Origin: CAZXVW01 sp964644025
Lineage (GTDB): Bacteria > Acidobacteriota > Terriglobia > Bryobacterales > Bryobacteraceae
Assembly (NCBI GenBank): GCA_964644025.1
Contig: CAZXVW010000110.1
Span: forward strand, 1-14,861
Length of the DNA stretch: 14,861 nt
Direction: 5' to 3'
Part shown: piece after piece, positions 7,587-14,387 of the stretch
Layout: each line of letters opens with the position of its first letter
Position numbering within the stretch: the first letter of the stretch is position 1
Position numbers and translations under genes: made by a program
Notes under the pieces: model-generated
The model's input: only the letters and a program-made list of their open reading frames with translations
Told to the model about the DNA's origin: nothing
Database searches by the model: none

Positions 7587-7630
7587 GGACACCTCCGGTT
7601 TCACAAACCTCATGATACACTACCCGCGTG
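7587..7630. promoter_or_regulatory. Short divergent intergenic region between rfbA and the cupin gene
   Basis: Only 44 nt part the rfbA ATG from the cupin ATG. On the minus strand TATCAT (7612-7617) could be the rfbA -10 box, with the good GGAGGT site downstream. On the plus strand TACACT (7616-7621) fits a TAnnnT -10 box about 7 nt before the GTG-ATG pair at 7628-7633. No clear -35 box is seen for either. Any two promoters here must overlap each other and run into coding sequence, so the genes may be mutually exclusive or co-regulated. This is an inference from spacing. Confidence 0.3.
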
Positions 7631-7978
7631 ATGCAACTTTACGACTGGAGCCGCATTGAGAAGGAGGAATTGACCCCGGCCGTCGCCCGCCAGGTGATTC
7701 ACACCGAGAGGCTGACGGTGGCCAAGATCTTTCTCAAAGCGGGGGCTATTGTGGCCGAGCACCGCCACCCCAATGAGCAATTCACGATGCTGGAGCAGGG
7801 CAGGCTGGCCTTCACCGTCGAGGGCCGGACGCAACTGCTTTCGCCGGGCCAGGCCGTCCGCACCCCGCCGGAGGCCCGCCACACGGTGAAAGCGCTGGAA
7901 GATAGCGTGGCCCTGGATATTTTCGCACCGCGCCGCGAGGACTGGATTCGTGGCGATGACAGCTACTTGAGGAAATGA
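7631..7978 (+). CDS. Small single-domain cupin protein
   Basis: A 115-residue cupin_2-type protein, one beta-barrel. The metal ligands of cupin motif 1 appear as His44, His46 and Glu49 in AEHRHPNEQF, and motif 2 supplies His84 in PPEARHTV. LEQGRLAFTVEGRTQLLSPG (54-73) is the usual middle stretch. Such proteins are often small metal-dependent enzymes or sugar- or effector-binding sensors; the substrate cannot be told. There is no Shine-Dalgarno before the ATG at 7631 or the GTG at 7628, so translation may be leaderless. It diverges from the dTDP-sugar operon, which hints at a link to sugar metabolism, but the DNA does not prove one. Confidence 0.8.
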   Translation: MQLYDWSRIEKEELTPAVARQVIHTERLTVAKIFLKAGAIVAEHRHPNEQFTMLEQGRLAFTVEGRTQLLSPGQAVRTPPEARHTVKALEDSVALDIFAPRREDWIRGDDSYLRK

Positions 7979-8003
7979 GGCGGGCGCCCGGGTTCCGGGA
8001 GTT

Positions 8004-8037
8004 GCTCCGGTTTGCGCCGGGGGTTTCCGCCCGGAGC
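8004..8037. repeat. 7-bp inverted repeat before the 77-residue gene
   Basis: GCTCCGG (8004-8010) and CCGGAGC (8031-8037) are exact reverse complements over a 20-nt loop that has a 3-bp GCG/CGC inner pairing. It lies 25 nt past the cupin stop and 22 nt before the next start codon. No T-run follows, so it is a possible mRNA structure rather than a clear terminator. In such GC-rich DNA it could be chance. Confidence 0.25.
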
Positions 8038-8059
8038 GTGGTTTCCAGGCGAGGGTTCC

Positions 8060-8293
8060 ATGCAGGTTCGGGTCGAGTGTTACGCCGGCTACAAAGGCGC
8101 GGAACGGCCGCTGCGGTTCTTTCTGGAGGGCAACGAGTATATGGTCCTGGAGGTGCTGGATCAATGGTATGGACCCGATGATACGTATTTCAAGGTCCGG
8201 GCCAGCGACGAGAACATTTACATTCTCCGGTACACGCCTTCGGCCGGAGCGGAGAGATGGACGCTGGAATCGTTCGGCTCGTCCCGGCGCTGA
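8060..8293 (+). CDS. Conserved-looking 77-residue protein of unknown function
   Basis: The ATG at 8060 is preceded by GAGGG 5 nt upstream; the open frame reaches further up but that part reads as low-quality GC-rich sequence. The protein is MQVRVECYAG, then RPLRFFLEGNEYMVLEVLDQ (about 17-36), WYGPDDTYFKVRAS (36-49), NIYILRY (52-58) and a closing WTLESF (67-72). The alternating hydrophobic and aromatic pattern predicts a small all-beta fold. There is no signal peptide, no membrane segment and no cysteine cluster. It resembles small one-domain proteins annotated as hypothetical in many bacteria (a DUF6504-like look, unverified). It follows the cupin by 81 nt on the same strand and precedes rpsO, so it could be co-transcribed with either. 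Confidence 0.7.
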   Translation: MQVRVECYAGYKGAERPLRFFLEGNEYMVLEVLDQWYGPDDTYFKVRASDENIYILRYTPSAGAERWTLESFGSSRR

Positions 8294-8335
8294 GAGGAGC
8301 CAGTGAACGATGGCCGTCACGCGCTTCCGCCGGTG

Positions 8336-8344
8336 TGCTATGCT
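8336..8344 (+). promoter_or_regulatory. Extended -10 promoter candidate for rpsO
   Basis: TGCTATGCT at 8336-8344 matches the extended -10 pattern TGnTATnnT. A start near 8351 would give a leader of about 50 nt before the rpsO ATG. The -35 region is poor, which extended -10 promoters tolerate. GAGGAG at 8383-8388 lies 13 nt before the ATG, longer than usual, and GCGAA (8349-8353) can pair with TTCGC (8389-8393) around it. S15 commonly controls its own translation through leader structure, so this is a plausible control site. Confidence 0.4.
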
Positions 8345-8401
8345 GGTAGCGAATACAAATTGGACTGAGATTAAGGTAAGACGAGGAGTTCGCGTTTCCG
8401 A

Positions 8402-8671
8402 ATGCCACTGGCGGCAGACGTTAAAGCAAAGGTAATTTCCGAGTACAAGCTGCACAAGAATGACAGCGGCTCGGCGGAAGTGCAGGTGGCGATCCTGAGT
8501 CACCGGATCAATCAGCTCACCGAGCACTTCAAGACCCACAAGAAAGATCACCACTCTCGAAGAGGGTTGCTGGGCATGGTGGCCCGGCGGCGCCGGTTGC
8601 TGGACTATTTGAAACGGAAGGATCCGCAGCGGTACAAGAACCTGATCCAAAGCTTGGGCATTCGTCGCTAG
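8402..8671 (+). CDS. rpsO: 30S ribosomal protein S15
   Basis: An 89-residue protein, exactly the usual S15 length. It binds the central domain of 16S rRNA early in 30S assembly and forms a bridge to 50S. The hallmarks are all present: DSGSAEVQVAILSHRINQLT (21-40), HKKDHHSRRGLLGMVARRRR (46-65) and LLDYLKRKDPQRY (66-78), ending LIQSLGIRR. The initiator ATG at 8402 gives the standard N-terminus; the closest purine-rich site, GAGGAG, is 13 nt away. It is followed by pnp, the conserved rpsO-pnp order of many bacteria, through a 229-nt spacer. Confidence 0.98.
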   Translation: MPLAADVKAKVISEYKLHKNDSGSAEVQVAILSHRINQLTEHFKTHKKDHHSRRGLLGMVARRRRLLDYLKRKDPQRYKNLIQSLGIRR

Positions 8672-8900
8672 TGTGAGCTCTCGAGGCGCGGGCGGGAAAC
8701 ATCCCCCCGTGAACCCCCGCCTACCGTCACGGAAAAGTTGGACGTGGCGAAAAAACAGAATGCGCCTGGCTGCCGCTGTCCTGGCGGGCGGCGGTCCCCC
8801 GCAGTATCCGCTCCCATCTCCTCGACCAGCCTGATTTCTGCAAACGCTGAAGAAGGCACGCCCGCGGTCAGCCGCGATGGCGGGCCTGGAGGGTAATTTC
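8672..8900 (+). promoter_or_regulatory. rpsO-pnp spacer and structured pnp leader
   Basis: This 229-nt spacer has no supported gene. It can form a hairpin CCGTGA/TCACGG (8707-8712 with 8727-8732, 14-nt loop). Just before pnp there are two mutually exclusive stems: CGCGG-TCAG-CCGCG (8863-8876), and GCCCGC (8860-8865) with GCGGGC (8880-8885). The second ends 2 nt before the pnp Shine-Dalgarno GGAGGG (8888-8893). In Escherichia coli the pnp leader is cut by RNase III and PNPase then represses its own synthesis; a comparable control is plausible here but not shown. No T-run terminator is seen after rpsO, so read-through into pnp is likely. Confidence 0.4.
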
Positions 8901-11015
8901 ATGTTACATACCGTTGACATCGAGTTGGACGGCCGGACGATCACTCTCGAGACGGGCAAAGTCGCCAAGCAGGCGAATGGCGCCGTGCTGGTTCGCTCCG
9001 GCGACTCGGTCGTGTTCGTGTCGGCCTGTACTACGGAGGAACCGAGGACGGGGATCAGCTTTTTCCCCCTGACGGTTGACTACCGCGAATATACATACGC
9101 CGCCGGGAGGTTCCCGGGCGGTTTCATCAAGCGAGAGGGGCGTCCCTCGGAAAAGGAAATCCTCACCTGCCGGCTGATGGACCGGCCCATCCGCCCCCTG
9201 TTCCCGGAAGGATTCAGTTGCGAGACGCAGGTGATCGCCTTCGTGCTTTCGGCTGATCCGGAGCGCGATCCGGCGCCGCTGGCCATCGTCGGTGCGGCGG
9301 CGGCGCTGGCGGTTTCCGACATACCGTTTCACCACGTACTTGGCGCGGTGGCGGTTTCTTCTCTGGACGGGAAGCTGATTGCCAACCCGACCTATGAAGA
9401 AACCAAGCGGGCGCTGTTGAACATCACCGTAGCGGGCACCCGCGACGGGATCGTGATGGTGGAAGCCGGCGGGCAAGAGGCTTCCGAGGATGACGTGGTC
9501 AAGGCCATCGAGTTCGGTCACCAGTGCTGCGAGAAGATCATCGAGGGCATCGAGAAGCTGGTGGCGGAAGCCGGTAAACCCAAGCGCGAGTTCACTCCGC
9601 CTCCCATTAACCAGGAACTCTACGGGCAGATTGAGGCGAAATGGCGGGAGGCGCTCGCCGACGCGCTGAACACCCAAAAGTACGCCAAGCTCGAAAGCCA
9701 GAACAAGGTGAGCAACCTGAAGAAACAGGCGATGGAAGAGTTCGAGGAGGAGGAGCAGCAGGCCGAAGCCGGCGCCTTGTTCGACCGGTTGAAGGAACGA
9801 ATCTTCCGCGACGAGATGCTCAAGGAGCGGCGGCGGCCCGACGGCCGGGCGTTCGACGAAATCCGGAACCTGGACGTCGAGGTGGGCGTGCTGCCCCGGA
9901 CGCACGGGTCGGCCCTGTTCACCCGGGGGGAAACCCAGGCACTGGTCACCTGCACGTTGGGGACCAAGGAAGATGAGCAACGCGTCGAGCTGCTCGATCC
10001 GGCCGAAACGTCCAAGCGTTTCATGGTCCATTACAACTTCCCGCCGTTCAGCGTGGGGGAGGTAGCGTTTATGCGTGGTGCGGGGCGACGCGAGATCGGC
10101 CACGGCGCGCTGGCCGAGCGGGCGCTCGCGCCGGTCGTGCCGGATGAGAAGTCGTTCCCTTACACGATGCGGGTGGTGAGCGACATCATGGAGTCGAACG
10201 GGTCCAGCTCGATGGCGACGGTCTGCGGGGCGACGCTGTCGCTGATGGACGCCGGTGTTCCGATTTCGGCGCCAGTGGCCGGCATCGCCATGGGGCTGGT
10301 CAAGGAAGGCGAGGATCACGCGATCCTGACCGACATCGCCGGGGCCGAGGACCATTACGGGGACATGGACTTCAAGGTTGCCGGGACTCGCCAGGGCATC
10401 ACCGCCCTGCAGATGGACATCAAGGTTCCCAACGTCAGCATGGAGCTGATGAAGGAGGCCTTGCTGCAGGCGCAGCGGGCCCGGCTGTTCATTCTGGACA
10501 AGATGGAATCGGTGATCGCGGAGCCTCGCGCGGAACTGTCGCCTTACGCGCCGCGGATCTACACGATGACGATTCCGCCGGAGAAGATCCGCGATCTGAT
10601 CGGTCCGGGAGGCAAGGTGATCCGGGGTATCACCGATACCACCGGTGTGAAGATCGACGTCGAAGACGACGGGTCGGTGAACATTTTCGCCTCCGACGGT
10701 CCTTCGGCCGAGAAGGCGATGAAAATGATCGGCGACATCGCGGCCGTGGCCGAGGTGGGCAAGACCTACCTGGGCAAGGTAGTCCGCATCGTCGACTTCG
10801 GCGCCTTTGTGGAGATCTTCCCCGGCACCGACGGCTTGCTGCACATCAGCGAGATCTCGGAGAACCGCATCCGCAACGTCAAGGACGAGCTGAAGGAAGG
10901 CGACCAGATCCTGGTCAAGGTCCTGGCTCTCGATGGCAACAAGATCAAGCTGAGCCGCAAGGCCGTGTTGCGCGAGCAGCGCATGAAGCTGAAATCCCAC
11001 AGCCGGCGAAGATAA
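8901..11015 (+). CDS. pnp: Polyribonucleotide nucleotidyltransferase (PNPase)
   Basis: A 704-residue trimeric 3'-5' phosphorolytic exoribonuclease, part of RNA decay and degradosome-type complexes. Domains: first RNase PH core (about 5-210, with FFPLTVDYREYTYAAGRFPG at 54-73), helical linker (about 235-310, Glu/Lys-rich), second RNase PH core (about 315-545, with FMVHYNFPPFSVGE and GAGRREIGHGALAERAL), KH domain (about 553-612, GxxG loop IGPGGK at 567-572) and S1 domain (about 618-690, VDFGAFVEIFPGTDGLLHIS). The catalytic Asp pair is Asp484 and Asp490 in AEDHYGDMDFKVAG. The start at 8901 is favoured over an in-frame ATG at 8877 by GGAGGG 7 nt upstream and by the standard N-terminus. The C-terminal tail after S1 is short and basic. 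It follows rpsO and precedes a secreted propeller protein by 6 nt. Confidence 0.98.
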   Translation: MLHTVDIELDGRTITLETGKVAKQANGAVLVRSGDSVVFVSACTTEEPRTGISFFPLTVDYREYTYAAGRFPGGFIKREGRPSEKEILTCRLMDRPIRPLFPEGFSCETQVIAFVLSADPERDPAPLAIVGAAAALAVSDIPFHHVLGAVAVSSLDGKLIANPTYEETKRALLNITVAGTRDGIVMVEAGGQEASEDDVVKAIEFGHQCCEKIIEGIEKLVAEAGKPKREFTPPPINQELYGQIEAKWREALADALNTQKYAKLESQNKVSNLKKQAMEEFEEEEQQAEAGALFDRLKERIFRDEMLKERRRPDGRAFDEIRNLDVEVGVLPRTHGSALFTRGETQALVTCTLGTKEDEQRVELLDPAETSKRFMVHYNFPPFSVGEVAFMRGAGRREIGHGALAERALAPVVPDEKSFPYTMRVVSDIMESNGSSSMATVCGATLSLMDAGVPISAPVAGIAMGLVKEGEDHAILTDIAGAEDHYGDMDFKVAGTRQGITALQMDIKVPNVSMELMKEALLQAQRARLFILDKMESVIAEPRAELSPYAPRIYTMTIPPEKIRDLIGPGGKVIRGITDTTGVKIDVEDDGSVNIFASDGPSAEKAMKMIGDIAAVAEVGKTYLGKVVRIVDFGAFVEIFPGTDGLLHISEISENRIRNVKDELKEGDQILVKVLALDGNKIKLSRKAVLREQRMKLKSHSRRR

Positions 11016-11021
11016 AGGCCC

Positions 11022-11984
11022 GTGCGGGTGGCGTGGATATTCTGGTTCCTGGTGGCTGCTCTGGCGCCGCTCGGCGCCCAGGATACGGTGCTTGTCCCGG
11101 CGATCGACGGCGAGTGGTGGACCATCGCCGGGGATCCCGACGTGAGCCCTTACGCGACTCCCGCCCAGCAGCCGGTGGATTTCAGTATCTGGCAGGCGGC
11201 CGACCGGACCTGGCAGTTGTGGTCCTGCATCCGAAAAACCTCCATTCCTGGAAAGACTCGCCTCTTGTACCGCTGGCAGGGAGAGCGCCTCACCGACGCT
11301 GACTGGAAGCCGATGGGCATCGCCATGACGGCCGATCCGGGATTCGGTGAAACGCCTGGCGGGCTGCAGGCCCCGTACGTGTTCCGCTTCCGGGGTCTTT
11401 ATTACATGTTCTATGGTGACTGGGTGCATATCTGCCTGGCCACCAGCCGGGACGGGAAGACGTTTGCCCGCCAGCTTTCAGCCGATGGCAACGCTGGAAT
11501 GTTCGGTGAAGGCCCCTCCGCGAATGCGCGGGATCCGATGGTGGTGCGCATCGGCGACCGGTGGCATATTTACTACACCGCCCACCCGGAGCGACACGGG
11601 GCAGTCTACTGCCGCACGTCGAAAGATCTTCGCCGGTGGAGCCCGTCCCGGATCGTGGCCGCGGGCGGGTCGGCCGGAACCGCACTCAACTCCGCCGAGT
11701 GCCCATTCGTCTTCCACCACGCCGGCTCGGGCTACTACTACCTGTTTCGCACGCAGCGGTACGGGGAGAACGCGCAGACAAGCGTCTACCGGTCCCGGGA
11801 TCCGGTGAACTTCGGAATCGGCGATGACCGGGGCCTGGTGGCGCGACTGCCGGTTGCCGCGCCCGAGATCATCGTCCACGAAGGGCGTGATTACATCGCG
11901 TCCTTGCTGCCGAGTCTCAAGGGTGTGCGGCTGGCCCGGCTGAAGTGGGTGGAGAGGCGAGCCGGCACGCCGCTTCAACAGTAA
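11022..11984 (+). CDS. Secreted GH43/GH32-type five-bladed beta-propeller protein
   Basis: A 320-residue protein with a signal peptide (MRVAWIFWFLVAALAPLGA, cleavage probably before Gln20). The mature part shows the repeating blades of the GH43/62/32/68/117 clan: GDPDVSPYA (37-45), QAPYVFRFRGLYYMFYGDW (116-134), ARDPMVVRIGDRWHIYYTAH (169-188), AECPFVFHHAGSGYYYLFRT (225-244) and APEIIVHEGRDYIASLL (280-296). Asp171 and Glu226 sit where the clan's acidic active-site residues are found, with an Asp of residues 38-40 as the possible first acid. A role in cutting arabinose-, xylose- or fructose-type glycans outside the cytoplasm is inferred; a non-catalytic propeller is possible. The start is a GTG only 6 nt after the pnp stop; the Shine-Dalgarno is weak (AAAGG, 3 nt away), so coupling to pnp translation is likely. 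The sequence is not truncated. Confidence 0.72.
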   Translation: MRVAWIFWFLVAALAPLGAQDTVLVPAIDGEWWTIAGDPDVSPYATPAQQPVDFSIWQAADRTWQLWSCIRKTSIPGKTRLLYRWQGERLTDADWKPMGIAMTADPGFGETPGGLQAPYVFRFRGLYYMFYGDWVHICLATSRDGKTFARQLSADGNAGMFGEGPSANARDPMVVRIGDRWHIYYTAHPERHGAVYCRTSKDLRRWSPSRIVAAGGSAGTALNSAECPFVFHHAGSGYYYLFRTQRYGENAQTSVYRSRDPVNFGIGDDRGLVARLPVAAPEIIVHEGRDYIASLLPSLKGVRLARLKWVERRAGTPLQQ

Positions 11985-12017
11985 CACCCCACGCGGCGAC
12001 AGGGCTTTCGATGATGA

Positions 12018-12097
12018 GGCGCCGGGATCCAGGGCGGCTGCCCCGCGCGCCAGGCTGCCGGTCGAGTACGGACGTGGCGGGGAAGGCAACCGGCGCC
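12018..12097. repeat. 8-bp inverted repeat between converging genes
   Basis: GGCGCCGG (12018-12025) and CCGGCGCC (12090-12097) are exact reverse complements separated by 64 nt of GC-rich DNA. The pair lies between the propeller gene stop (11984) and the stop of the minus-strand small gene (12103), where a shared terminator structure would be placed. There is no T-run on either side, and such pairs arise by chance in GC-rich DNA. Confidence 0.2.
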
Positions 12098-12102
12098 ACT
12101 GG

Positions 12103-12291
12103 TTAATGGAGTGTCGCCGGACCGTCCGGGAACACCACTACCGGCTGGACCGTGCTGCGCGATTGGATTTCCAGCAGCTCGGAGAGAGCCTGGAAAAACT
12201 CGTTCTCCCAGGCATCCAGAACAGCCAGCGACGGGTTCTCATCCTTGCCTAGAAGGCCAGCGGCGATTCTCGGGTCAAGTGTAATGGTCAT
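12103..12291 (-). CDS. Possible 62-residue protein of unknown function
   Basis: An ATG at 12289-12291 (or the TTG just before it at 12292-12294) opens a 62-codon frame ending in TAA. The protein runs MTITLDPRIAAGLLGKDENP (1-20), SLAVLDAWENEFFQALSELL (21-40), then QPVVVFPDGPATLH at the end. It is acidic, with a likely amphipathic helix at about 21-43 and no membrane segment or cysteine. I recognise no family. Support: protein-like composition, and an AT-rich TACTATATA box about 15 nt upstream on the minus strand that could be a -10 element. Against: short length and only a weak AGG near the start. It converges with the propeller gene and diverges from mqnA. Confidence 0.45.
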   Translation of the reverse strand: MTITLDPRIAAGLLGKDENPSLAVLDAWENEFFQALSELLEIQSRSTVQPVVVFPDGPATLH

Positions 12292-12294
12292 CAA

Positions 12295-12463
12295 AGCTAC
12301 CTGCGTCTATATAGTAGCGCCGGCCGGAGGAATCTCTCCCCGCTTCTCAGATGCAATCAATTGAAAACAAAAAGCTAAATAGTCTCCATTGCAGTGTGAC
12401 CGTGGTTGCCGGCGGGTGGCCGCCCGGAGCATGTTACCCTGAAAGTTGGCTCCCCAAACGCCG
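12295..12463. promoter_or_regulatory. Divergent upstream region of mqnA with an AT-rich patch
   Basis: The 169-nt gap between the small minus-strand gene and mqnA includes an AT-rich patch at 12354-12387 that stands out from the GC-rich surroundings and holds the palindrome TCAATTGA (12358-12365). Nearer mqnA, GGCGG (12411-12415) and CCGCC (12420-12424) form a hairpin with loop GTGG. TACTATATA on the minus strand (about 12307-12315) is the likely -10 for the small gene. No clear -35/-10 pair for mqnA could be picked out, but this region must hold its promoter if the operon starts here. Confidence 0.35.
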
Positions 12464-13258
12464 ATGAATAACGATGGGTCTGGACCACGTGGGCCGAGGC
12501 CGCGGGTTTGCGCGGTGAGTTACCTGAACACGGTTCCCCTGATATGGGGTATGGTACACGGTCCGCAGCGTGGTTGGTTCGACCTCTCCTTCTCTCTGCC
12601 TTCGGAATGCGCCGACCGGCTGGAGAGCGGGGCGGCCGACATCGGCGTCGTGCCCTCGGTGGAACTACCTCGCCTGGGTCTGGAGATCATCCGCGGCGCG
12701 GGCATCGCCAGCCGCGGGCCGGTGCGGAGTATTTTGCTGATCAGCAAGACGCCATTCGGGCGGATCCGGACGCTGGCCGCCGATTCAGGCTCGCGGACTT
12801 CGGTCGTGCTGGCGCGCATCTTTCTGGCCGAGCAATACGGGGCCGAGCCAGTGGTGTGGTCCATGCCGCCCGCGCTCGGTCCGATGCTGGAAGCCGCCGA
12901 CGCGGCTCTGCTGATCGGGGACGCGGCTTTGCGGGTCGATCCGGGCGCGCTGCCCTACGAGGTGGCCGACCTGGGCGCCGAGTGGACGCGGATGACGGGC
13001 AAACCGATGGTGTTCGCCGTGTGGGCGGGGCGGCCGGGCGTGGCGTCTTCCCGGCTCGAGGCTCCGTTCCTGGATTCCTGCCGTTTCGGCGTCGAGCACA
13101 TCGAGGAAATCATCAGCGCCGAATCGCGGGGCCGTGGCCTACCGGAGAGCCTGGTCCGGGAATATTTGCAGCGCCGCGTTGTCTGGGAATTGAGTGAGAA
13201 TGAATACCAGGGACTCGAGATCTTCCTCGAGCACGCTTCCCGGACCGTGGCGGCATGA
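12464..13258 (+). CDS. mqnA: Chorismate dehydratase (menaquinone synthesis, futalosine pathway)
   Basis: A 264-residue protein with the periplasmic-binding-protein-like fold of MqnA, which dehydrates chorismate to 3-enolpyruvylbenzoate, the first step of the futalosine route to menaquinone. Family marks: RVCAVSYLNTVPLIWGM (14-30), GAADIGVVPSVELPRL (56-71), SRGPVRSILLIS (83-94), LAADSGSRTSVVLARIFL (105-122) and DAALLIGDAALR (146-157). It has no signal peptide, so despite its fold it is cytoplasmic. The ATG at 12464 leaves a short Gly/Pro/Arg-rich lead before the usual RVxAVSYLNT beginning; no good Shine-Dalgarno precedes it, and a TTG at 12446 or a GTG at 12514 are alternatives. Its TGA overlaps the mqnC ATG (ATGA), so the two are coupled. 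Identification is strengthened by mqnC next door. Confidence 0.92.
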   Translation: MNNDGSGPRGPRPRVCAVSYLNTVPLIWGMVHGPQRGWFDLSFSLPSECADRLESGAADIGVVPSVELPRLGLEIIRGAGIASRGPVRSILLISKTPFGRIRTLAADSGSRTSVVLARIFLAEQYGAEPVVWSMPPALGPMLEAADAALLIGDAALRVDPGALPYEVADLGAEWTRMTGKPMVFAVWAGRPGVASSRLEAPFLDSCRFGVEHIEEIISAESRGRGLPESLVREYLQRRVVWELSENEYQGLEIFLEHASRTVAA

Positions 13259-14289
13259 TCTCCCGGAACGAAGCCCTGGATCTGCTGGCGAGTGAGGACC
13301 TGATCGGCATCGGCATGCAGGCCGACGCCGTGCGACGGCGGCTTCACCCGGAGGGGGTGGTCACTTACATCGTCGACCGCAACATCAACTTCACGAACAT
13401 CTGCACCGGGTACTGCAGTTTCTGTGCCTTTTACCGGCCCCTGGGGCACAAGGAGAGTTATGTTCTGTCGAAGGAGGCGATTTTCCAAAAGATCCAGGAG
13501 ACGGTGGAGCTCGGCGGCACGGGTATTCTCATGCAGGGCGGACTCCACCCGGAGCTGACCATCGAGTGGTACGAGGAGTTACTGCGCTCCATCAAGCAGC
13601 GTTTTCCCGCGATCTGGCTGCATTGCTTTTCCGCTCCCGAGATCCAGAACATCGCCCGGGTGAGCGGCGTGCCCCTGCGGGAGACGATCATCCGGCTGCG
13701 GGATGCGGGCCTGGACTCGATCCCGGGCGGGGGCGCCGAAATCCTGGATGACGAGGTCCGGCGCCGCATCTCCCGGTGGAAATGCTCGACCCAGGAGTGG
13801 GTGGAGGTGCACCGCATGGCGCACGCGCTGGGCATGAGGACGACGGCGACGATGATGTTCGGTTGCGGGGAAACCATGGAGCAGCGTCTGAACCACCTGG
13901 ATGTCATTCGCCGGCTTCAGGAGGAGACCAGCGGGTTCACGGCATTTATTCCCTGGACGTTCCAGCCGGAGAACACGGCGCTCGGCCGGACGGTGAAGCA
14001 GGAGGCCAGCGCGGTCGACTACTTGAAGACGCTGGCGGTTTCGCGGATTTACCTGGACAATATCCTGAACGTGCAGGCATCCTGGGTGACGCAGGGGCTG
14101 AAGACCTGCCAGGTGGCCCTGCGCTTCGGCGCCAATGACGTGGGCAGCGTGATGATCGAGGAGAACGTCGTTGCGGCGGCCGGCGCGCAGAACCGGGCCA
14201 CCGAGGAGGAGTTGCGGCGGCTGATCCGCGACGCCGGGTTCCTCCCCAAGCAACGGGACACACTCTACCGGGCTTACTTTCTCCACTGA
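13255..14289 (+). CDS. mqnC: Cyclic dehypoxanthinyl futalosine synthase (radical SAM)
   Basis: A 344-residue radical SAM enzyme that cyclises dehypoxanthine futalosine in menaquinone synthesis. The [4Fe-4S] cluster motif CxxxCxxC is at Cys50, Cys54 and Cys57 in NICTGYCSFCAFYRP. Other marks: ILMQGGLHPELTIEWYE (96-112), LDSIPGGGAEIL (154-165), TATMMFGCGETMEQRLNHL (197-215), FIPWTFQPENT (230-240) and a C-terminal MIEENVVAAAGA and FLPKQRDTLY. The related MqnE and CofH enzymes share the cluster motif; the pairing with mqnA and the FQPENT block favour MqnC. It starts within the mqnA stop codon (ATGA at 13255-13258). The other pathway genes (mqnB, mqnD, mqnE) are not in this window. Three GC-rich hairpins follow its stop. 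Confidence 0.93.
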   Translation: MISRNEALDLLASEDLIGIGMQADAVRRRLHPEGVVTYIVDRNINFTNICTGYCSFCAFYRPLGHKESYVLSKEAIFQKIQETVELGGTGILMQGGLHPELTIEWYEELLRSIKQRFPAIWLHCFSAPEIQNIARVSGVPLRETIIRLRDAGLDSIPGGGAEILDDEVRRRISRWKCSTQEWVEVHRMAHALGMRTTATMMFGCGETMEQRLNHLDVIRRLQEETSGFTAFIPWTFQPENTALGRTVKQEASAVDYLKTLAVSRIYLDNILNVQASWVTQGLKTCQVALRFGANDVGSVMIEENVVAAAGAQNRATEEELRRLIRDAGFLPKQRDTLYRAYFLH

Positions 14290-14303
14290 CAGCGCGGGGG
14301 AAG

Positions 14304-14369
14304 CCGGGCGGCGGCCCGGATGGGCACCGGCGTGCCGCAAGGGTTGTGGCCGGGGCGGCGACGCGCCGC
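14304..14369 (+). terminator. Tandem GC-rich hairpins after mqnC
   Basis: Three perfect stems lie in a row, the first 14 nt past the mqnC stop: CCGGGC-GGCG-GCCCGG (14304-14319), GGCAC-CGGC-GTGCC (14323-14336) and GCGGCG-ACG-CGCCGC (14355-14369). None has a T-run after it, so a classical intrinsic terminator is not supported. Stacked U-less hairpins could end transcription or protect the mqnAC mRNA 3' end. Confidence 0.45.
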
Positions 14370-14387
14370 GGGGGAGCTGCGATTTCC

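Noticed and set aside
8877..8900. Earlier pnp start at the ATG at 8877
   Set aside because: It would lie within or next to the leader hairpins, while the ATG at 8901 has GGAGGG 7 nt upstream and the standard PNPase N-terminus.
7610..8968. Long minus-strand open frame across the cupin, the 77-residue gene and rpsO
   Set aside because: It lies opposite three better supported genes, one of them rpsO, and its translation shows no domain.
8904..11429. Long open frame on the minus strand opposite pnp (841 codons)
   Set aside because: It mirrors the codon pattern of pnp in GC-rich DNA, has His/Arg/Leu-rich antisense-type composition and no recognisable motif.
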